A stretch of 55,968 nucleotides of DNA from Paenibacillus sp. HB172176. Lineage in GTDB: Bacteria > Bacillota > Bacilli > Paenibacillales > Paenibacillaceae. The stretch spans positions 1-55,968 of the forward strand of contig NZ_JAATHD010000034.1 in assembly GCF_011947265.1 (NCBI RefSeq), given 5' to 3'. Every line of letters starts with the position of its first letter. Position 1 is the stretch's first letter. This document shows positions 34,243 to 43,602 of the stretch, one piece after another. The notes beneath the pieces were generated by a model. It had not been told where the DNA came from and did no database searches. It saw only the letters and a program-made list of their open reading frames with translations. The translations under genes and the position numbers were made by a program.

Positions 34243-35121
34243 ATGAGAAATCGATCCGCAAGCTATGCCGTGTTTACGGTTTTCAATTATTTCGCCTTGG
34301 CGGTCCTGGCCGTTCTGTGCGTCCTGCCGATTCTGCATATGTTCGCCGTCTCCTTCAGCTCGCGGGCGGCGGCCACCGCTAATATCGTCAACTTCTGGCC
34401 GGTCGGTTGGACATCGGAAGCCTATACCACGACCCTCGGCAACGATTCGTTCCTGAGATCGCTCTGGATCGCCGTCGAGAGAACGGTGCTGGGAACGGGA
34501 GTGTCCATGCTTCTGGTCATTATGGCGGCTTACAGCCTGTCCAAGACCTCCCTGAAATTTCCCGGCCGCTCGACGTATACCTGGTTCTTCGTGTTCACGA
34601 TGCTGTTCAACGGCGGTTTGATTCCGACGTACTTTCTGATCAATGAGCTGCACCTGATGGATACGCTGTGGGCGCTCATTCTGCCGACCGCCGTCAATGT
34701 GTGGAACATGATTCTGATGCTGAATTTCTTCCGCTCGCTGCCGCAGGAGCTGGAGGACGCGGCTCTCATCGATGGGGCGGGCCATTTCACCGTGCTGTGG
34801 CGTATCTTCTTCCCGATTTCCATGCCGGCCGTCGCCACGCTGTCGCTCTTCGCCATGGTGTTCCACTGGAACTCCTGGTTCGACGGCGTCATCTATATGA
34901 ACAGCAAGGACAATTACCCGCTCGCGTCCTTCCTGCACGCCATGGTCGTATCGAACAATCTGAGGCAGCTCGGCATGAGCGCGCAGGATGTGGCCAATAT
35001 CTCCAACCGTACCGTCAAGGCCGCGCAATTATTCATCGGCACGGTGCCGATTCTGCTCGTCTACCCGTTCCTGCAGAAATATTTCGTGAAGGGCATTGTT
35101 CTGGGGTCGGTGAAGGAGTGA
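34243..35121 (+). CDS. Sugar ABC transporter permease (LplC/YtcP-like), locus 2
   Basis: 292 residues. Six membrane segments, the EAA loop (LEDAALIDGAGHFTVLWRIF) and the C-terminal PFLQKYFVKGIVLGSVKE, the standard ending of the second CUT1 permease. RBS AGGAGTGAG. Last gene of the operon, followed by a strong terminator. Locus 2 contains no enzyme gene, so the substrate cannot be inferred. Confidence 0.93.
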   Translation: MRNRSASYAVFTVFNYFALAVLAVLCVLPILHMFAVSFSSRAAATANIVNFWPVGWTSEAYTTTLGNDSFLRSLWIAVERTVLGTGVSMLLVIMAAYSLSKTSLKFPGRSTYTWFFVFTMLFNGGLIPTYFLINELHLMDTLWALILPTAVNVWNMILMLNFFRSLPQELEDAALIDGAGHFTVLWRIFFPISMPAVATLSLFAMVFHWNSWFDGVIYMNSKDNYPLASFLHAMVVSNNLRQLGMSAQDVANISNRTVKAAQLFIGTVPILLVYPFLQKYFVKGIVLGSVKE

Positions 35122-35135
35122 GTGGGTGTCATATA

Positions 35136-35187
35136 ACAACGGCAGTCATGGGCGATGTTGCTATGTCCATGACTGCCGTTGTTTGGT
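35136..35187 (+). terminator. Strong intrinsic terminator of locus 2
   Basis: ACAACGGCAGTCATGG (35136-35151) pairs perfectly with CCATGACTGCCGTTGT (35167-35182), followed by TTGG. On the reverse strand it may also end leftward transcripts, though no leftward gene ends here. Confidence 0.8.
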
Positions 35188-35231
35188 GTACGTGGGTTCT
35201 CTCATCCGCTATGAATGGAAGCTGACTTCAA

Positions 35232-37550
35232 TCAATCCTCCATCATCTCCTTCTTCATCATGGTTTCCCGCTCCCGATAGGTCGAAGGTGACAGGCCGTA
35301 CTTTTTCTTAAACAGCGTGGAGAAGTAAGGCGTATTGTATATCCCGACTGATTCGCTGATTTTGGCGGCAGTCTCATTGGTTGAAATCAGAAGCTCCCTG
35401 GCCTTTTCCAACCGGATATGATTCAGATATTCACTGAACGATTGCTTTGTCGATCCCTTGAACAGCTTTCCGAGATAACTTGGAGACAGACCGCCTACGT
35501 TGGATACTAGCTCAAGGGATAAATTGGGTTCGGCGTAATGCTCCAGAATATAATTCTGCACCTTATCAATAACAACATTGTGCTTTTGCGCGTTTATCCA
35601 ATGGTTTTTCTCCTCAATCAAGCTGCAGATATCGGCGCAATAGCTGTGGAATAAATTTTTGATTTCTGCGAGATTCTCGGCAGCCTCGATATCCGAAACC
35701 GCATCCAGATATTCAGCGAAATTAGAGTCCGGCAGATGCCGCAAATAATCAAAATGCTTGAGCAGAGAGAGCATGAATTGAATGCTGTAGGTTACCGCCT
35801 GATTGACCGATCCGAAAGAAATATGCTCGATAAATTGTTCGATATTCTCTCGTATAGCTTCCGGTTTGCAGGATTGAACGGCTTCGATTGCCTTTTTCTC
35901 ATAATCGGCCGGGTAGCTAAGGGTTGTCATTATATGCGAACGAGTCGTTTGGGAATCCAGAATGGACTCTTTTCCATAAATAAACCGATATTTGACATAC
36001 TGCTGTGCCGAGGTATAGGAGGACGAGATGGTTTTTCTGCCATAGCTTATGTCTCCCACTCCGATAGAAAGGGTAAGCTTGAAATATCGTTTAAGAAAGC
36101 TTTGCACGTTGCGCAAGGCTGGCATTAACTCAACAGGCCGTTCGCTTGACGCATATTGGCAGATGGCCACCGCTTCATGCTCCCCTGTTATCAGATAATC
36201 GCATACCCCGAGAGGCTCCAGCATCTCCGTGGCAATATTGCCCAGCGCAAAGCGCAGCAGCGACTTTTGTCCGCCTTCCGTTCCCCCTCTTGTTGGCTCT
36301 AAATCATTAATTTTGAACACGATTACGCAGAAATAAGGTCCTGAAAGCTCCGCATCAATGTCTTGAATGAGCTCGCCGGGTACAGAGGTATTGAGGGAAT
36401 GACTTCTGAGCAGCGAATGCAGATAATGCTCCCGAATCGTTCTGGAGGAGCGGTTGATTACGAATTGCATGGACTTTTCCCTTTCCTCCAACGAGGCGAA
36501 CATGTCAGCCATAACCTGATATTCATCAATGAACGACGATTTAACAGCGGCTGAGTTCTGTATGATCTTCTCAAACAATGTGGAGAGCGGTCTATATAGG
36601 CTTTTGCTCAGAAAGATGGAAACAAGCAGGCCGATCAGCACGATCCCTCCCGTCACTAGCAGGGTAACATTCCGTAGATGATCAATGTTGGAGATGAGAC
36701 TGGAATAAGGGGTAACGCTTACAAAATACCAATCCATTTCCTCGGACTTCACATAGGTAATCAAATGCTTCTTAGTATGAATCGTTGCCGTAAAGCTGTT
36801 CCTCAGCTCATCCTGACTCAAAATTTGCTGCACATACGGGGTGTCGGACAAATCATCCAGGAAACGATTTGAATCGGTATGTGAAAGCACTTTGCCTTCC
36901 TTGTTGATGACGAATATGTTGTTGGCGGACTCCGCTTTTCCAATATTGCGAATCGTCGTAAGAATGGACTGCTCTTCAATATTAATGTAGATAAGCGGGT
37001 TGCTCGTAGTGAGCATTGAATAGTCGGGATACAGCAGAAAAGTAAGGAACTGCAGCGGTGCACCATTATTCCGGTTAGGGACGACAAGGCTCCGTGGATA
37101 AAATTCCATATATTGCTCAGCGCTTATCGCGTAGAGCGAAGAGTCAAATGGCAGCCCGGCCGTATCGACTACCGTTTTCGTCGACGGCCGATAGATTCCA
37201 ATACTGTGTATGTACGGATAGGCGCTTTGAATCTGGGACAGCTGCCGAAAGACATGGTAATTCTTCGTTTTATCCTCTTCGCTATCATTCAGGAAGGAAG
37301 TAATCTCCGGCAGGTTAAGCAGGGAATTGCCAATTGTCATGGCCTGGTTATAGACGACATCGGACGCATAACTAATTTGGGATAACATAGCTTTGGAATT
37401 ACGATCCGCTTCTTGGACGGCACTCTTTGAGAAAAAATAAAAGAGATAGGTGGACAGCAGACTGACCGTTAGAAGGATAAGCAAAAAATAGGAAATGGCA
37501 AGTTTCTGGAATGCCTTATATCGAACAAGCCGGTTCATGGTAATTCGCAT
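35232..37550 (-). CDS. Membrane-anchored AraC-type regulator, locus 3
   Basis: 772 residues, RBS GGAGG. Two membrane segments (about 16-40 and 294-314) bracket an extracellular sensor region (about 41-290, Cache-like layout), then a GGDEF-unlike cytoplasmic linker and the AraC HTH pair at about 665-760 (LVSNVGGLSPSYLGKLFKGS, then ISESVGIYNTPYFSTLFKKK). It is divergent from the locus 3 transport operon, which it most likely activates. The intergenic region holds three TGAAAG repeats about 21 bases apart, the best candidate operator. On its own side a TATACT -10 lies about 25 bases before the ATG. Confidence 0.9.
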   Translation of the reverse strand: MRITMNRLVRYKAFQKLAISYFLLILLTVSLLSTYLFYFFSKSAVQEADRNSKAMLSQISYASDVVYNQAMTIGNSLLNLPEITSFLNDSEEDKTKNYHVFRQLSQIQSAYPYIHSIGIYRPSTKTVVDTAGLPFDSSLYAISAEQYMEFYPRSLVVPNRNNGAPLQFLTFLLYPDYSMLTTSNPLIYINIEEQSILTTIRNIGKAESANNIFVINKEGKVLSHTDSNRFLDDLSDTPYVQQILSQDELRNSFTATIHTKKHLITYVKSEEMDWYFVSVTPYSSLISNIDHLRNVTLLVTGGIVLIGLLVSIFLSKSLYRPLSTLFEKIIQNSAAVKSSFIDEYQVMADMFASLEEREKSMQFVINRSSRTIREHYLHSLLRSHSLNTSVPGELIQDIDAELSGPYFCVIVFKINDLEPTRGGTEGGQKSLLRFALGNIATEMLEPLGVCDYLITGEHEAVAICQYASSERPVELMPALRNVQSFLKRYFKLTLSIGVGDISYGRKTISSSYTSAQQYVKYRFIYGKESILDSQTTRSHIMTTLSYPADYEKKAIEAVQSCKPEAIRENIEQFIEHISFGSVNQAVTYSIQFMLSLLKHFDYLRHLPDSNFAEYLDAVSDIEAAENLAEIKNLFHSYCADICSLIEEKNHWINAQKHNVVIDKVQNYILEHYAEPNLSLELVSNVGGLSPSYLGKLFKGSTKQSFSEYLNHIRLEKARELLISTNETAAKISESVGIYNTPYFSTLFKKKYGLSPSTYRERETMMKKEMMED

Positions 37551-37630
37551 GAGGATTCCTCCGTGACTGCTAGTATAATTTATTCAATATAAAATAAAGG
37601 CGGTTAAAAAGATACTTCATTCTTTAAAAA

Positions 37631-37704
37631 TGAAAGTCATTTCGGATATTTGAAAGCCCATTATTCGAATTGTGAAAGCGAAATCGGGTATTTAAAATTG
37701 GCTT
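37631..37704 (+). promoter_or_regulatory. Three phased TGAAAG repeats before the locus 3 transport operon
   Basis: TGAAAG occurs at 37631, 37651 and 37673 (spacing 20 and 22). The first and third extend into similar sequence (TCGGATATTT and TCGGGTATTT). A -35-like TTGGCT lies at 37699-37704; the -10 is weak, as expected for an activator-dependent promoter. Confidence 0.6.
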
Positions 37705-37766
37705 TGCCCATCCGCTGATTTAGAGTTAAAGCAAAGCTCACAAAAAACTTGCAGGAGGATAAGGGA

Positions 37767-38702
37767 TTGAATAAGAAACAGCGATTGGCATTCAGCATGT
37801 TTTCTGATGTCCGCAAGAATGGAACGAGTTACCTGTTGGTTCTTCCGGCGATGATGTATACGTTTATTTTCGGATATATGACCTATCCGTATATGGTTAT
37901 TGCTTTTCAACGATTCAATTATACGAAGGGGATATTCGACAGTGAATGGGTGGGTTTGGAAAATTTCGAATTTTTCTTTCGCTCTTACAAGGCCGTAACC
38001 ATTACCTTTAACACCATCTTCCTGAACTTGCTTTTTATTGTTTTTGGCACGTTGATGGCTCTTGTGATAGCGCTTGTCTTGAACGAGCTGCGCAAGAAGC
38101 TCTTTGTTAAGGTTAGTCAATCGGTGATGCTGTTCCCGCATTTCATTTCTTGGATTGTAGTCAGTTATGTGTTGTATGCTTTCTTCTCCATGGATATGGG
38201 AATTGTCAATCAAATGCTGAATCAGCTTGGAATCGCCTCAGTCAACTGGTACACGGAGCCGGAGGTGTGGCCCGCAATCCTCACTGTTATGCATGTATGG
38301 AAGGGAGCGGGGATGAGTGCTGTCATTTATCTGGCTACCATTACCGGAATTGACGAAACCTTGTATGAAGCGGCTGAAATCGATGGGGCGAACCGATGGC
38401 AGATGTGCATGCGCATTACCCTTCCTCTCATGATGCCTACGGTCATCATTCTGACGTTGCTCTCAATCGGCAAAATTATGTATGGTGATTTCGGTATGAT
38501 CTACGCCTTGATCGGCGACAACGGCACTTTGTATTCGACGACAGACATCATCGATACGTATGTATTCCGCTCTTTGCGTCAGATCGGCGATCCTTCCGAG
38601 TCGATGGCTGTCGGACTCTTTCAGTCCGTCGTAGGGTTCATTCTCGTCTTTGGCACGAACGCGATTACCCGCAAATTTTTTAAAGACGGCGCTTTGTATT
38701 AA
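37767..38702 (+). CDS. Sugar ABC transporter permease (LplB-like), locus 3
   Basis: 311 residues from TTG 37767; AGGAGG (37753-37758) lies 8 bases before it, so the more upstream in-frame TTG, which overlaps that site, is not the start. The protein has NGTSYLLVLPAMMYTFIFGY, six membrane segments and the EAA loop (LYEAAEIDGANRWQMCMRIT). First CUT1 permease; partner encoded 51 bases downstream. Confidence 0.9.
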   Translation: MNKKQRLAFSMFSDVRKNGTSYLLVLPAMMYTFIFGYMTYPYMVIAFQRFNYTKGIFDSEWVGLENFEFFFRSYKAVTITFNTIFLNLLFIVFGTLMALVIALVLNELRKKLFVKVSQSVMLFPHFISWIVVSYVLYAFFSMDMGIVNQMLNQLGIASVNWYTEPEVWPAILTVMHVWKGAGMSAVIYLATITGIDETLYEAAEIDGANRWQMCMRITLPLMMPTVIILTLLSIGKIMYGDFGMIYALIGDNGTLYSTTDIIDTYVFRSLRQIGDPSESMAVGLFQSVVGFILVFGTNAITRKFFKDGALY

Positions 38703-38753
38703 GAATCCGCTTCAGTAACAACCTGTCGAAGCCATAATTCAGGAGGAATAGTC

Positions 38754-39626
38754 ATGAAGAGTTTTTCTATAAGCAAGACGGTTCTGTATACGTTGATCAC
38801 GATTTATTCAGCGATTTGCCTTCTTCCGATGCTGCTGGTGCTGATGGTTTCGATCACAGATGAGGATGCCGTGCTTAAGAACGGCTATAGTCTTTTTCCC
38901 GAGAAATTATCCTTGTACGCCTATAAACTGATCTTTACGGGCGGTTCCCAGGTCATGCAGAGCTACAGCATTTCTATCTTCGTCACGGTCACCGGCACGC
39001 TCCTGGCGGTCTTGGTGACGACCATGGCCGGCTATACGCTGGCGAACAAAAATGTGAAATATCGCAATATGCTGGCGCTCTATTTTTTCATCACCATGAT
39101 TTTTTCCGCGGGGATAGTGCCTTGGTATTTGATGAACCGTTCGCTTGGTTTGACCGACAACATTCTGGCATTGATTATTCCATCGCTGCTGTTTAGCCCA
39201 TTCAACCTTTTTCTGGTACGAAACTTCATGAATGGCGTACCCGATTCCCTAAGAGAGTCTGCGACGATTGACGGGGCGAACGACATCACGATTGCGTTCC
39301 GAATCTATCTTCCTCTTTGTTTGCCGGTTCTGGCGACGATTGCACTCTTCTACGGGCTGGATTATTGGAACAATTGGTGGAATGCGATCATGCTGATTGA
39401 CAGCAAGGATTTGTATCCGCTCCCATTTATGCTGCTGCAACTGCAATCGGAGATCAGCATGCTGAACGAGATGACAATGCTGGCCGGCACAAGCGATATG
39501 ACGCTTCCTTCGGAATCCGTCAAGATGGCTACCGCGATCGTGACCATCGGGCCGATCGTCTTCCTCTATCCCTATTTGCAGAAGTATTTCGTGAAAGGCT
39601 TGGTCATTGGCTCAGTCAAAGGCTGA
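38754..39626 (+). CDS. Sugar ABC transporter permease (LplC/YtcP-like), locus 3
   Basis: 290 residues. Six membrane segments, the region at the EAA loop reads LRESATIDGANDITIAFRIY, and the C-terminus YLQKYFVKGLVIGSVKG is standard. RBS CAGGAGGAA. Forms the channel with the previous product. Confidence 0.92.
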   Translation: MKSFSISKTVLYTLITIYSAICLLPMLLVLMVSITDEDAVLKNGYSLFPEKLSLYAYKLIFTGGSQVMQSYSISIFVTVTGTLLAVLVTTMAGYTLANKNVKYRNMLALYFFITMIFSAGIVPWYLMNRSLGLTDNILALIIPSLLFSPFNLFLVRNFMNGVPDSLRESATIDGANDITIAFRIYLPLCLPVLATIALFYGLDYWNNWWNAIMLIDSKDLYPLPFMLLQLQSEISMLNEMTMLAGTSDMTLPSESVKMATAIVTIGPIVFLYPYLQKYFVKGLVIGSVKG

Positions 39627-39650
39627 TATATCCCCTTCGGGGTTTATATA
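39626..39650 (+). other. TTCG-capped hairpin between permease and binding-protein genes
   Basis: ATATA (39626-39630) and TATAT (39645-39649) flank CCC-TTCG-GGG (39633-39642). A C(TTCG)G loop is unusually stable in RNA. There is no T-tract. It may mark an mRNA processing or stabilising site upstream of the binding-protein cistron. Confidence 0.5.
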
Positions 39651-39682
39651 CAATAAAGGAACCTATAAGGAGGTCAATGTTC

Positions 39683-41248
39683 ATGAAAAAGCATTACGCA
39701 TTTCTCTTAGCGGCGGCGCTTATCCTTTCGACATTGATAGGATGCAGCAACGCGAACAATTCGGAGGGCACTGCGAATAAGGGAGACAGCTCTTCAGTCC
39801 CGAAGTCGGAGAATAACGAAAAGCCTGCCGAGACAGTAAAAATTAAATATTTGGTTCCCGGCACGGAGCCGAAAGACTACAAGGAAGTATTCCAGAAGGT
39901 TAACGAAAAGCTTGCTGCGGACGGCGTCGGCGTTGAGGTGGAGAAGATCTATATTCCATGGGATGCGTGGGACCAGAAATTGAACTTGATGCTGTCCACT
40001 GGTGATGATTTCGATCTGTTCCACGTCATGCAGGACCGCACGCCGTTCTCCAGCTACTATAATCGCGGTGCGCTCGCGGATATCTCGGACGAGATCGAAA
40101 AGTATGGAGAACACCTGAAGAAGAATATTCCGGATGATATCTTTGAAGGCGCCAAAATCGATGGCAACTATTACGCCGTTCCCTCTTATTGGGTTGAAAT
40201 GGCGAGTGAAGGCGAGTTCAATATTCGACGGGACATACTCCGCGAGAACAATCTCGAAGAGCCGACTACCCCGGCTGAATTAATTAGCGCATGGGAGATT
40301 GTCATGCAGAACTGGAAGGGAAGCAACAAGCCTTATCTGAGCACTCGGGCGGACTTTGACCCGATCTACCTGCATACTTCTATGCTGCACCGGACTTATG
40401 ATACCTTCCCGTTCACGGTGAAGGATAAATTCTTCTATGTGAATCAGAACGGCGAGGTGAAATCCTGGATTGAGACTGAGGAATTCAAGAAGGATGCGTC
40501 CTTCATGCGCGAGCTGTATACGAAGGGACTTACCAATCCGGATATCCTGGTCATGAAGCAAGAGCAGGTTGATGCGCAGCTCGACAGCGGCGAATGGTTC
40601 GTCCGCCTGGGAACCGGGGGAAGCTTGAACGGGCTCAAGAAGTACAATCCGGAAGCCACCGTAGACGATATCGGCGTCGTATGGTTTAATCCGGAGAAAG
40701 AATATTTGCGTCCGCTCACCTTCAAGAACGGGAATGCCGTGCCGGTGAACAGCAAGCATCCGGAAGCGGCTGTCAAATTCATGGACTGGATGCTGGCAAG
40801 TCAAGAAAATTATGATCTAGCCCTGTATGGTATCGAGGGCGAGCACTACACCAAGGACGGCGAGAAGGGCTATAAGACGATCAAAGATCCAGAGAACAAT
40901 AACAATACGAGATATAGAGGCTCTGATTCGCAAAACGGCAACGTAAACTTCATGCGTTTCGATTTGGAGAACAGCATTCCCGACAACAACAAAGTCTTGT
41001 TTGAGCCAAATCCAAATGCAATCAACAGTATCGCAGCGAACTTTGTATTCGATCCGACGAATGTCAGAACCGAATATACGAATATTTTGTCAGAGGCATC
41101 GGCAAGCATTACTCCGATCTATATGGGCGTTCAAGATTATGACAAGGCCTTCCCGGCAGCGCTGGAGAAAATGCGGAAAGCCGGTTTGGATAAAGTTGTT
41201 GCGGAATACAAGAAGCAATTCGAGGAATATCGGGCTGCTCAACAATAA
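39683..41248 (+). CDS. Extracellular solute-binding lipoprotein, locus 3
   Basis: 521 residues from ATG 39683 (ATG 39677 also open; AGGAGG spacing favours 39683). Lipobox TLIGC (Cys21), Asn/Ser-rich linker, then a family 1 binding fold distinct in length and motifs from those of loci 1 and 2 (no DPNGNG segment visible). RBS TAAGGAGG. It lies after rather than before its permeases. The downstream DUF1861 gene suggests that its ligand may be a mannoside or related oligosaccharide, an inference only. Confidence 0.92.
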   Translation: MKKHYAFLLAAALILSTLIGCSNANNSEGTANKGDSSSVPKSENNEKPAETVKIKYLVPGTEPKDYKEVFQKVNEKLAADGVGVEVEKIYIPWDAWDQKLNLMLSTGDDFDLFHVMQDRTPFSSYYNRGALADISDEIEKYGEHLKKNIPDDIFEGAKIDGNYYAVPSYWVEMASEGEFNIRRDILRENNLEEPTTPAELISAWEIVMQNWKGSNKPYLSTRADFDPIYLHTSMLHRTYDTFPFTVKDKFFYVNQNGEVKSWIETEEFKKDASFMRELYTKGLTNPDILVMKQEQVDAQLDSGEWFVRLGTGGSLNGLKKYNPEATVDDIGVVWFNPEKEYLRPLTFKNGNAVPVNSKHPEAAVKFMDWMLASQENYDLALYGIEGEHYTKDGEKGYKTIKDPENNNNTRYRGSDSQNGNVNFMRFDLENSIPDNNKVLFEPNPNAINSIAANFVFDPTNVRTEYTNILSEASASITPIYMGVQDYDKAFPAALEKMRKAGLDKVVAEYKKQFEEYRAAQQ

Positions 41249-41283
41249 GCGAGTCGCTTGATAAAAGGAAGGCGTGGAGAAGG

Positions 41284-42264
41284 TTGAACCTGAAGCAGCA
41301 AAGAGTTGAGTTTGAAAAGGCGAAAAGAATCTATGAGAGTGCAACCTTGACCTTTCATGGCGTGGATGGCTTTGATGTCTATAATGTTTCCATCCCGTTC
41401 TCGCGGGACGGGAAGCGCTATATGTTCGGGCGAATAGAACGCCGTACGGAATGGGCCCGCTCTTGGGTGCGCCTGTTCGAGGAGACGGGACTGGATGAGT
41501 GGACCGTGGTGAAAGACAGCATGATCTATACGCTGGAGGATCCCTATATTACCGAAATTGGCGACGAGCTTGTCATGGGCGGGACTCATGTGCAATATCA
41601 GAGCGGAGCATACAGCACGTTTTTCGGCTATTTCTTCAGGGGGACGGACCTCCACAATTTGTACTACTTCACGACCGGTCCTAATAAAATGAAGGATATT
41701 CGCCTTGTGCCGTTACCCAAGGGCAAGATCGGCGTCTTCTCGCGTCCGCGCGGCGCGGATATGAAGGGCAAATACGGGAGTGAATCCATGATCGGCTTCA
41801 CAGTCATTGATAGACTCGAAGAATTAACGGCGGATGTCATCGAGAACGCACCGTACATTCACGGCATCTTTGGGGAAGGCGAATGGGGAGGCGTGAATCA
41901 GGCCTATCTGCTCGACAGCGGCAAGATTGGCATCATCGGACATATTTGCTACCGGGATCAGGATGAGAACGGCGACGAGCTCAGGGTGTACCTGAACATG
42001 GCCTTCATCTTCGATCCAGCCACTCGGGAGTCCACGGATCTTCATCTGATCGGAAGCCGCTCCTGCTACCCGCCGGGACCTGCCAAGATGCCGTATTTGA
42101 TCGACTGCGTCTTTGCTTCGGGCATCGCGATGCGTCCGGACGGCAAGGCCGATCTCTACAGCGGCATCGGCGATTGCCAGACAGGGCGCATTACGATCGA
42201 CTATCCGTTCGAGGGACATGGGCGACTTGTTTTACCAAAGCAAACGGGAAGTATGAAGCGATAG
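41284..42264 (+). CDS. DUF1861 (GT108/MTP-like) beta-propeller protein
   Basis: 326 residues from TTG 41284 with GTGGAGAAGG just before it. The sequence matches what I know of the DUF1861 family, e.g. TFHGVDGFDVYNVSIPF, LEDPYITEIGDELVMGG and GEGEWGGVNQAYLLDSGKIG, a five-bladed propeller related to GH130. Leishmania members (CAZy GT108) are beta-1,2-mannan transferases/phosphorylases; bacterial members are little studied. No signal peptide: a cytoplasmic enzyme acting on the sugar imported by the operon. It lies 35 bases after the binding-protein gene and precedes the terminator. Confidence 0.8.
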   Translation: MNLKQQRVEFEKAKRIYESATLTFHGVDGFDVYNVSIPFSRDGKRYMFGRIERRTEWARSWVRLFEETGLDEWTVVKDSMIYTLEDPYITEIGDELVMGGTHVQYQSGAYSTFFGYFFRGTDLHNLYYFTTGPNKMKDIRLVPLPKGKIGVFSRPRGADMKGKYGSESMIGFTVIDRLEELTADVIENAPYIHGIFGEGEWGGVNQAYLLDSGKIGIIGHICYRDQDENGDELRVYLNMAFIFDPATRESTDLHLIGSRSCYPPGPAKMPYLIDCVFASGIAMRPDGKADLYSGIGDCQTGRITIDYPFEGHGRLVLPKQTGSMKR

Positions 42265-42314
42265 CGCCTCACTCATTCAAGCAACGAGAAATTATGATTA
42301 ATCATACAAATAAC

Positions 42315-42364
42315 ACAGCGGCAGTCCAGGACCCTGCATTTTTGTCCTAGGCTGCCGCTGTTTC
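42315..42364 (+). terminator. Strong intrinsic terminator of locus 3
   Basis: ACAGCGGCAG plus TCCAGGAC pairs with GTCCTAGG plus CTGCCGCTGT (42315-42332 and 42344-42361), followed by TTTCCTG. Confidence 0.85.
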
Positions 42365-42404
42365 CTGCCTGTTCCCTCCCGGAAGAAGAGAAAGAAGATT
42401 GAAT

Positions 42405-42434
42405 TTGACGAAACGTATGGTTGCTCATTATACT
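42405..42434 (+). promoter_or_regulatory. Promoter of the Gfo/Idh gene
   Basis: TTGACG (42405-42410), 18-base spacer, TATACT (42429-42434). The gene is thus separately expressed from the transport operon. Confidence 0.65.
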
Positions 42435-42481
42435 TGCAGCAGATCTGAAAGAGAAGCAAGAGACAAAAGGAGGATTCATTC

Positions 42482-43567
42482 ATGAGCAAACCGGCGGTTT
42501 TTAGCATTGTCGGGGGCGGAGGATTTCGGGCGCAATATTTCCTGAGAATCGCGCAAGCGCTTCCCGAGAAATTTCGCATCGGCGGGATGGTGGTTCGAGA
42601 CGAATTGAAGGGCCGGATGATGGAAGAGCAATGGGGTGTAGCGACCTATCGGACGCTGGAGCAGTTGATGGCAAAGGAGAGGCCTGACTTTGTTGTATTA
42701 TCCGTGCCAAGAGAAGTCGCAGCCGCTTACATGGAGGAGCTTGCGGAGCGCGGAATTCCCGTGCTTGCGGAGACGCCTCCGGCTGACGACCTGGACGGAT
42801 TGTTGAAGCTGCATAACAGCCTTACGCGCAAAGGCGCTCGAATTCAGGTTGCCGAGCAGTATCAATATCATCCGGCGCAGGAGGCCCGTAAAGCATGGAT
42901 CGAGTCGGGGCAGCTTGGCGAAGTGAACCAAGCTACCGTATCCATCTCGCATTTGTATCATGCCGTAAGCCTTATCCGGACGATGCTGGGCATTCGATTC
43001 GAGGATGTGAGCATTCGCGGGATGCGATTTGAATCGGATTGGGTTGCCGGTCCGAACCGTCAAGGTCCGCCTGAGGAGGATAAGATCGTGAATTCCAAGC
43101 GGGATTTGGCTTGGCTGGATTTTGGCGGAAAGCTGGGCATCTATGATTTCACCGACAATCAGCACCGCTCATGGACAAGATCCAATCATATCTGCATCCG
43201 AGGCGTGAGGGGAGAAATCTTCGACAATCGAATCAGCATGCAAGACTCCTCCGCCACTCAAATTCAAATGGACTTGAAACGCGTCAACAAGGGCGAATAT
43301 GAGAATGCGGAAGGCTATTTTTTGAAAGGGATTATGGCGGGAGACCGCTGGCTGTACGAGAACCCTTATATGCCGGCGAGGCTGTATGACGATGAAATCG
43401 CGATCGCCGCCTGTTTAAGCAAAATGGCCGCTTATGCCGCTGGAGGACCGGGGTTTTACGGCTTGCCGGAAGCTTCTCAGGATCACTATATCGGAATGCT
43501 GATCGAGCAGGCTGTGAAGTCCGGCGAGACGGTTCGATCGGAACGTCAGCCCTGGGCCATGTCATGA
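42482..43567 (+). CDS. Gfo/Idh/MocA family oxidoreductase
   Basis: 361 residues, RBS AAAGGAGG. N-terminal NAD(P) motif (IVGGGGFRAQYF, 8-19), VVLSVPREV, and the catalytic-region AEQYQYHP replacing the usual EKP motif; VSISHLYHAVSLIR carries the active-site His region. The family oxidises or epimerises sugars, inositols and sugar amides. It has its own promoter but sits between the locus 3 importer and a phosphotransferase remnant, so it may process the imported sugar. Substrate unknown. Confidence 0.88.
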   Translation: MSKPAVFSIVGGGGFRAQYFLRIAQALPEKFRIGGMVVRDELKGRMMEEQWGVATYRTLEQLMAKERPDFVVLSVPREVAAAYMEELAERGIPVLAETPPADDLDGLLKLHNSLTRKGARIQVAEQYQYHPAQEARKAWIESGQLGEVNQATVSISHLYHAVSLIRTMLGIRFEDVSIRGMRFESDWVAGPNRQGPPEEDKIVNSKRDLAWLDFGGKLGIYDFTDNQHRSWTRSNHICIRGVRGEIFDNRISMQDSSATQIQMDLKRVNKGEYENAEGYFLKGIMAGDRWLYENPYMPARLYDDEIAIAACLSKMAAYAAGGPGFYGLPEASQDHYIGMLIEQAVKSGETVRSERQPWAMS

Positions 43568-43602
43568 GCTTGGTTGATATCCGTAAAGGAGATGAGTGAC
43601 CC

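Noticed and set aside
33814..35028. 404-codon antisense frame under the locus 2 permeases
   Set aside because: Low-complexity, charged composition typical of the reverse complement of membrane-protein codons; both permeases are certain.
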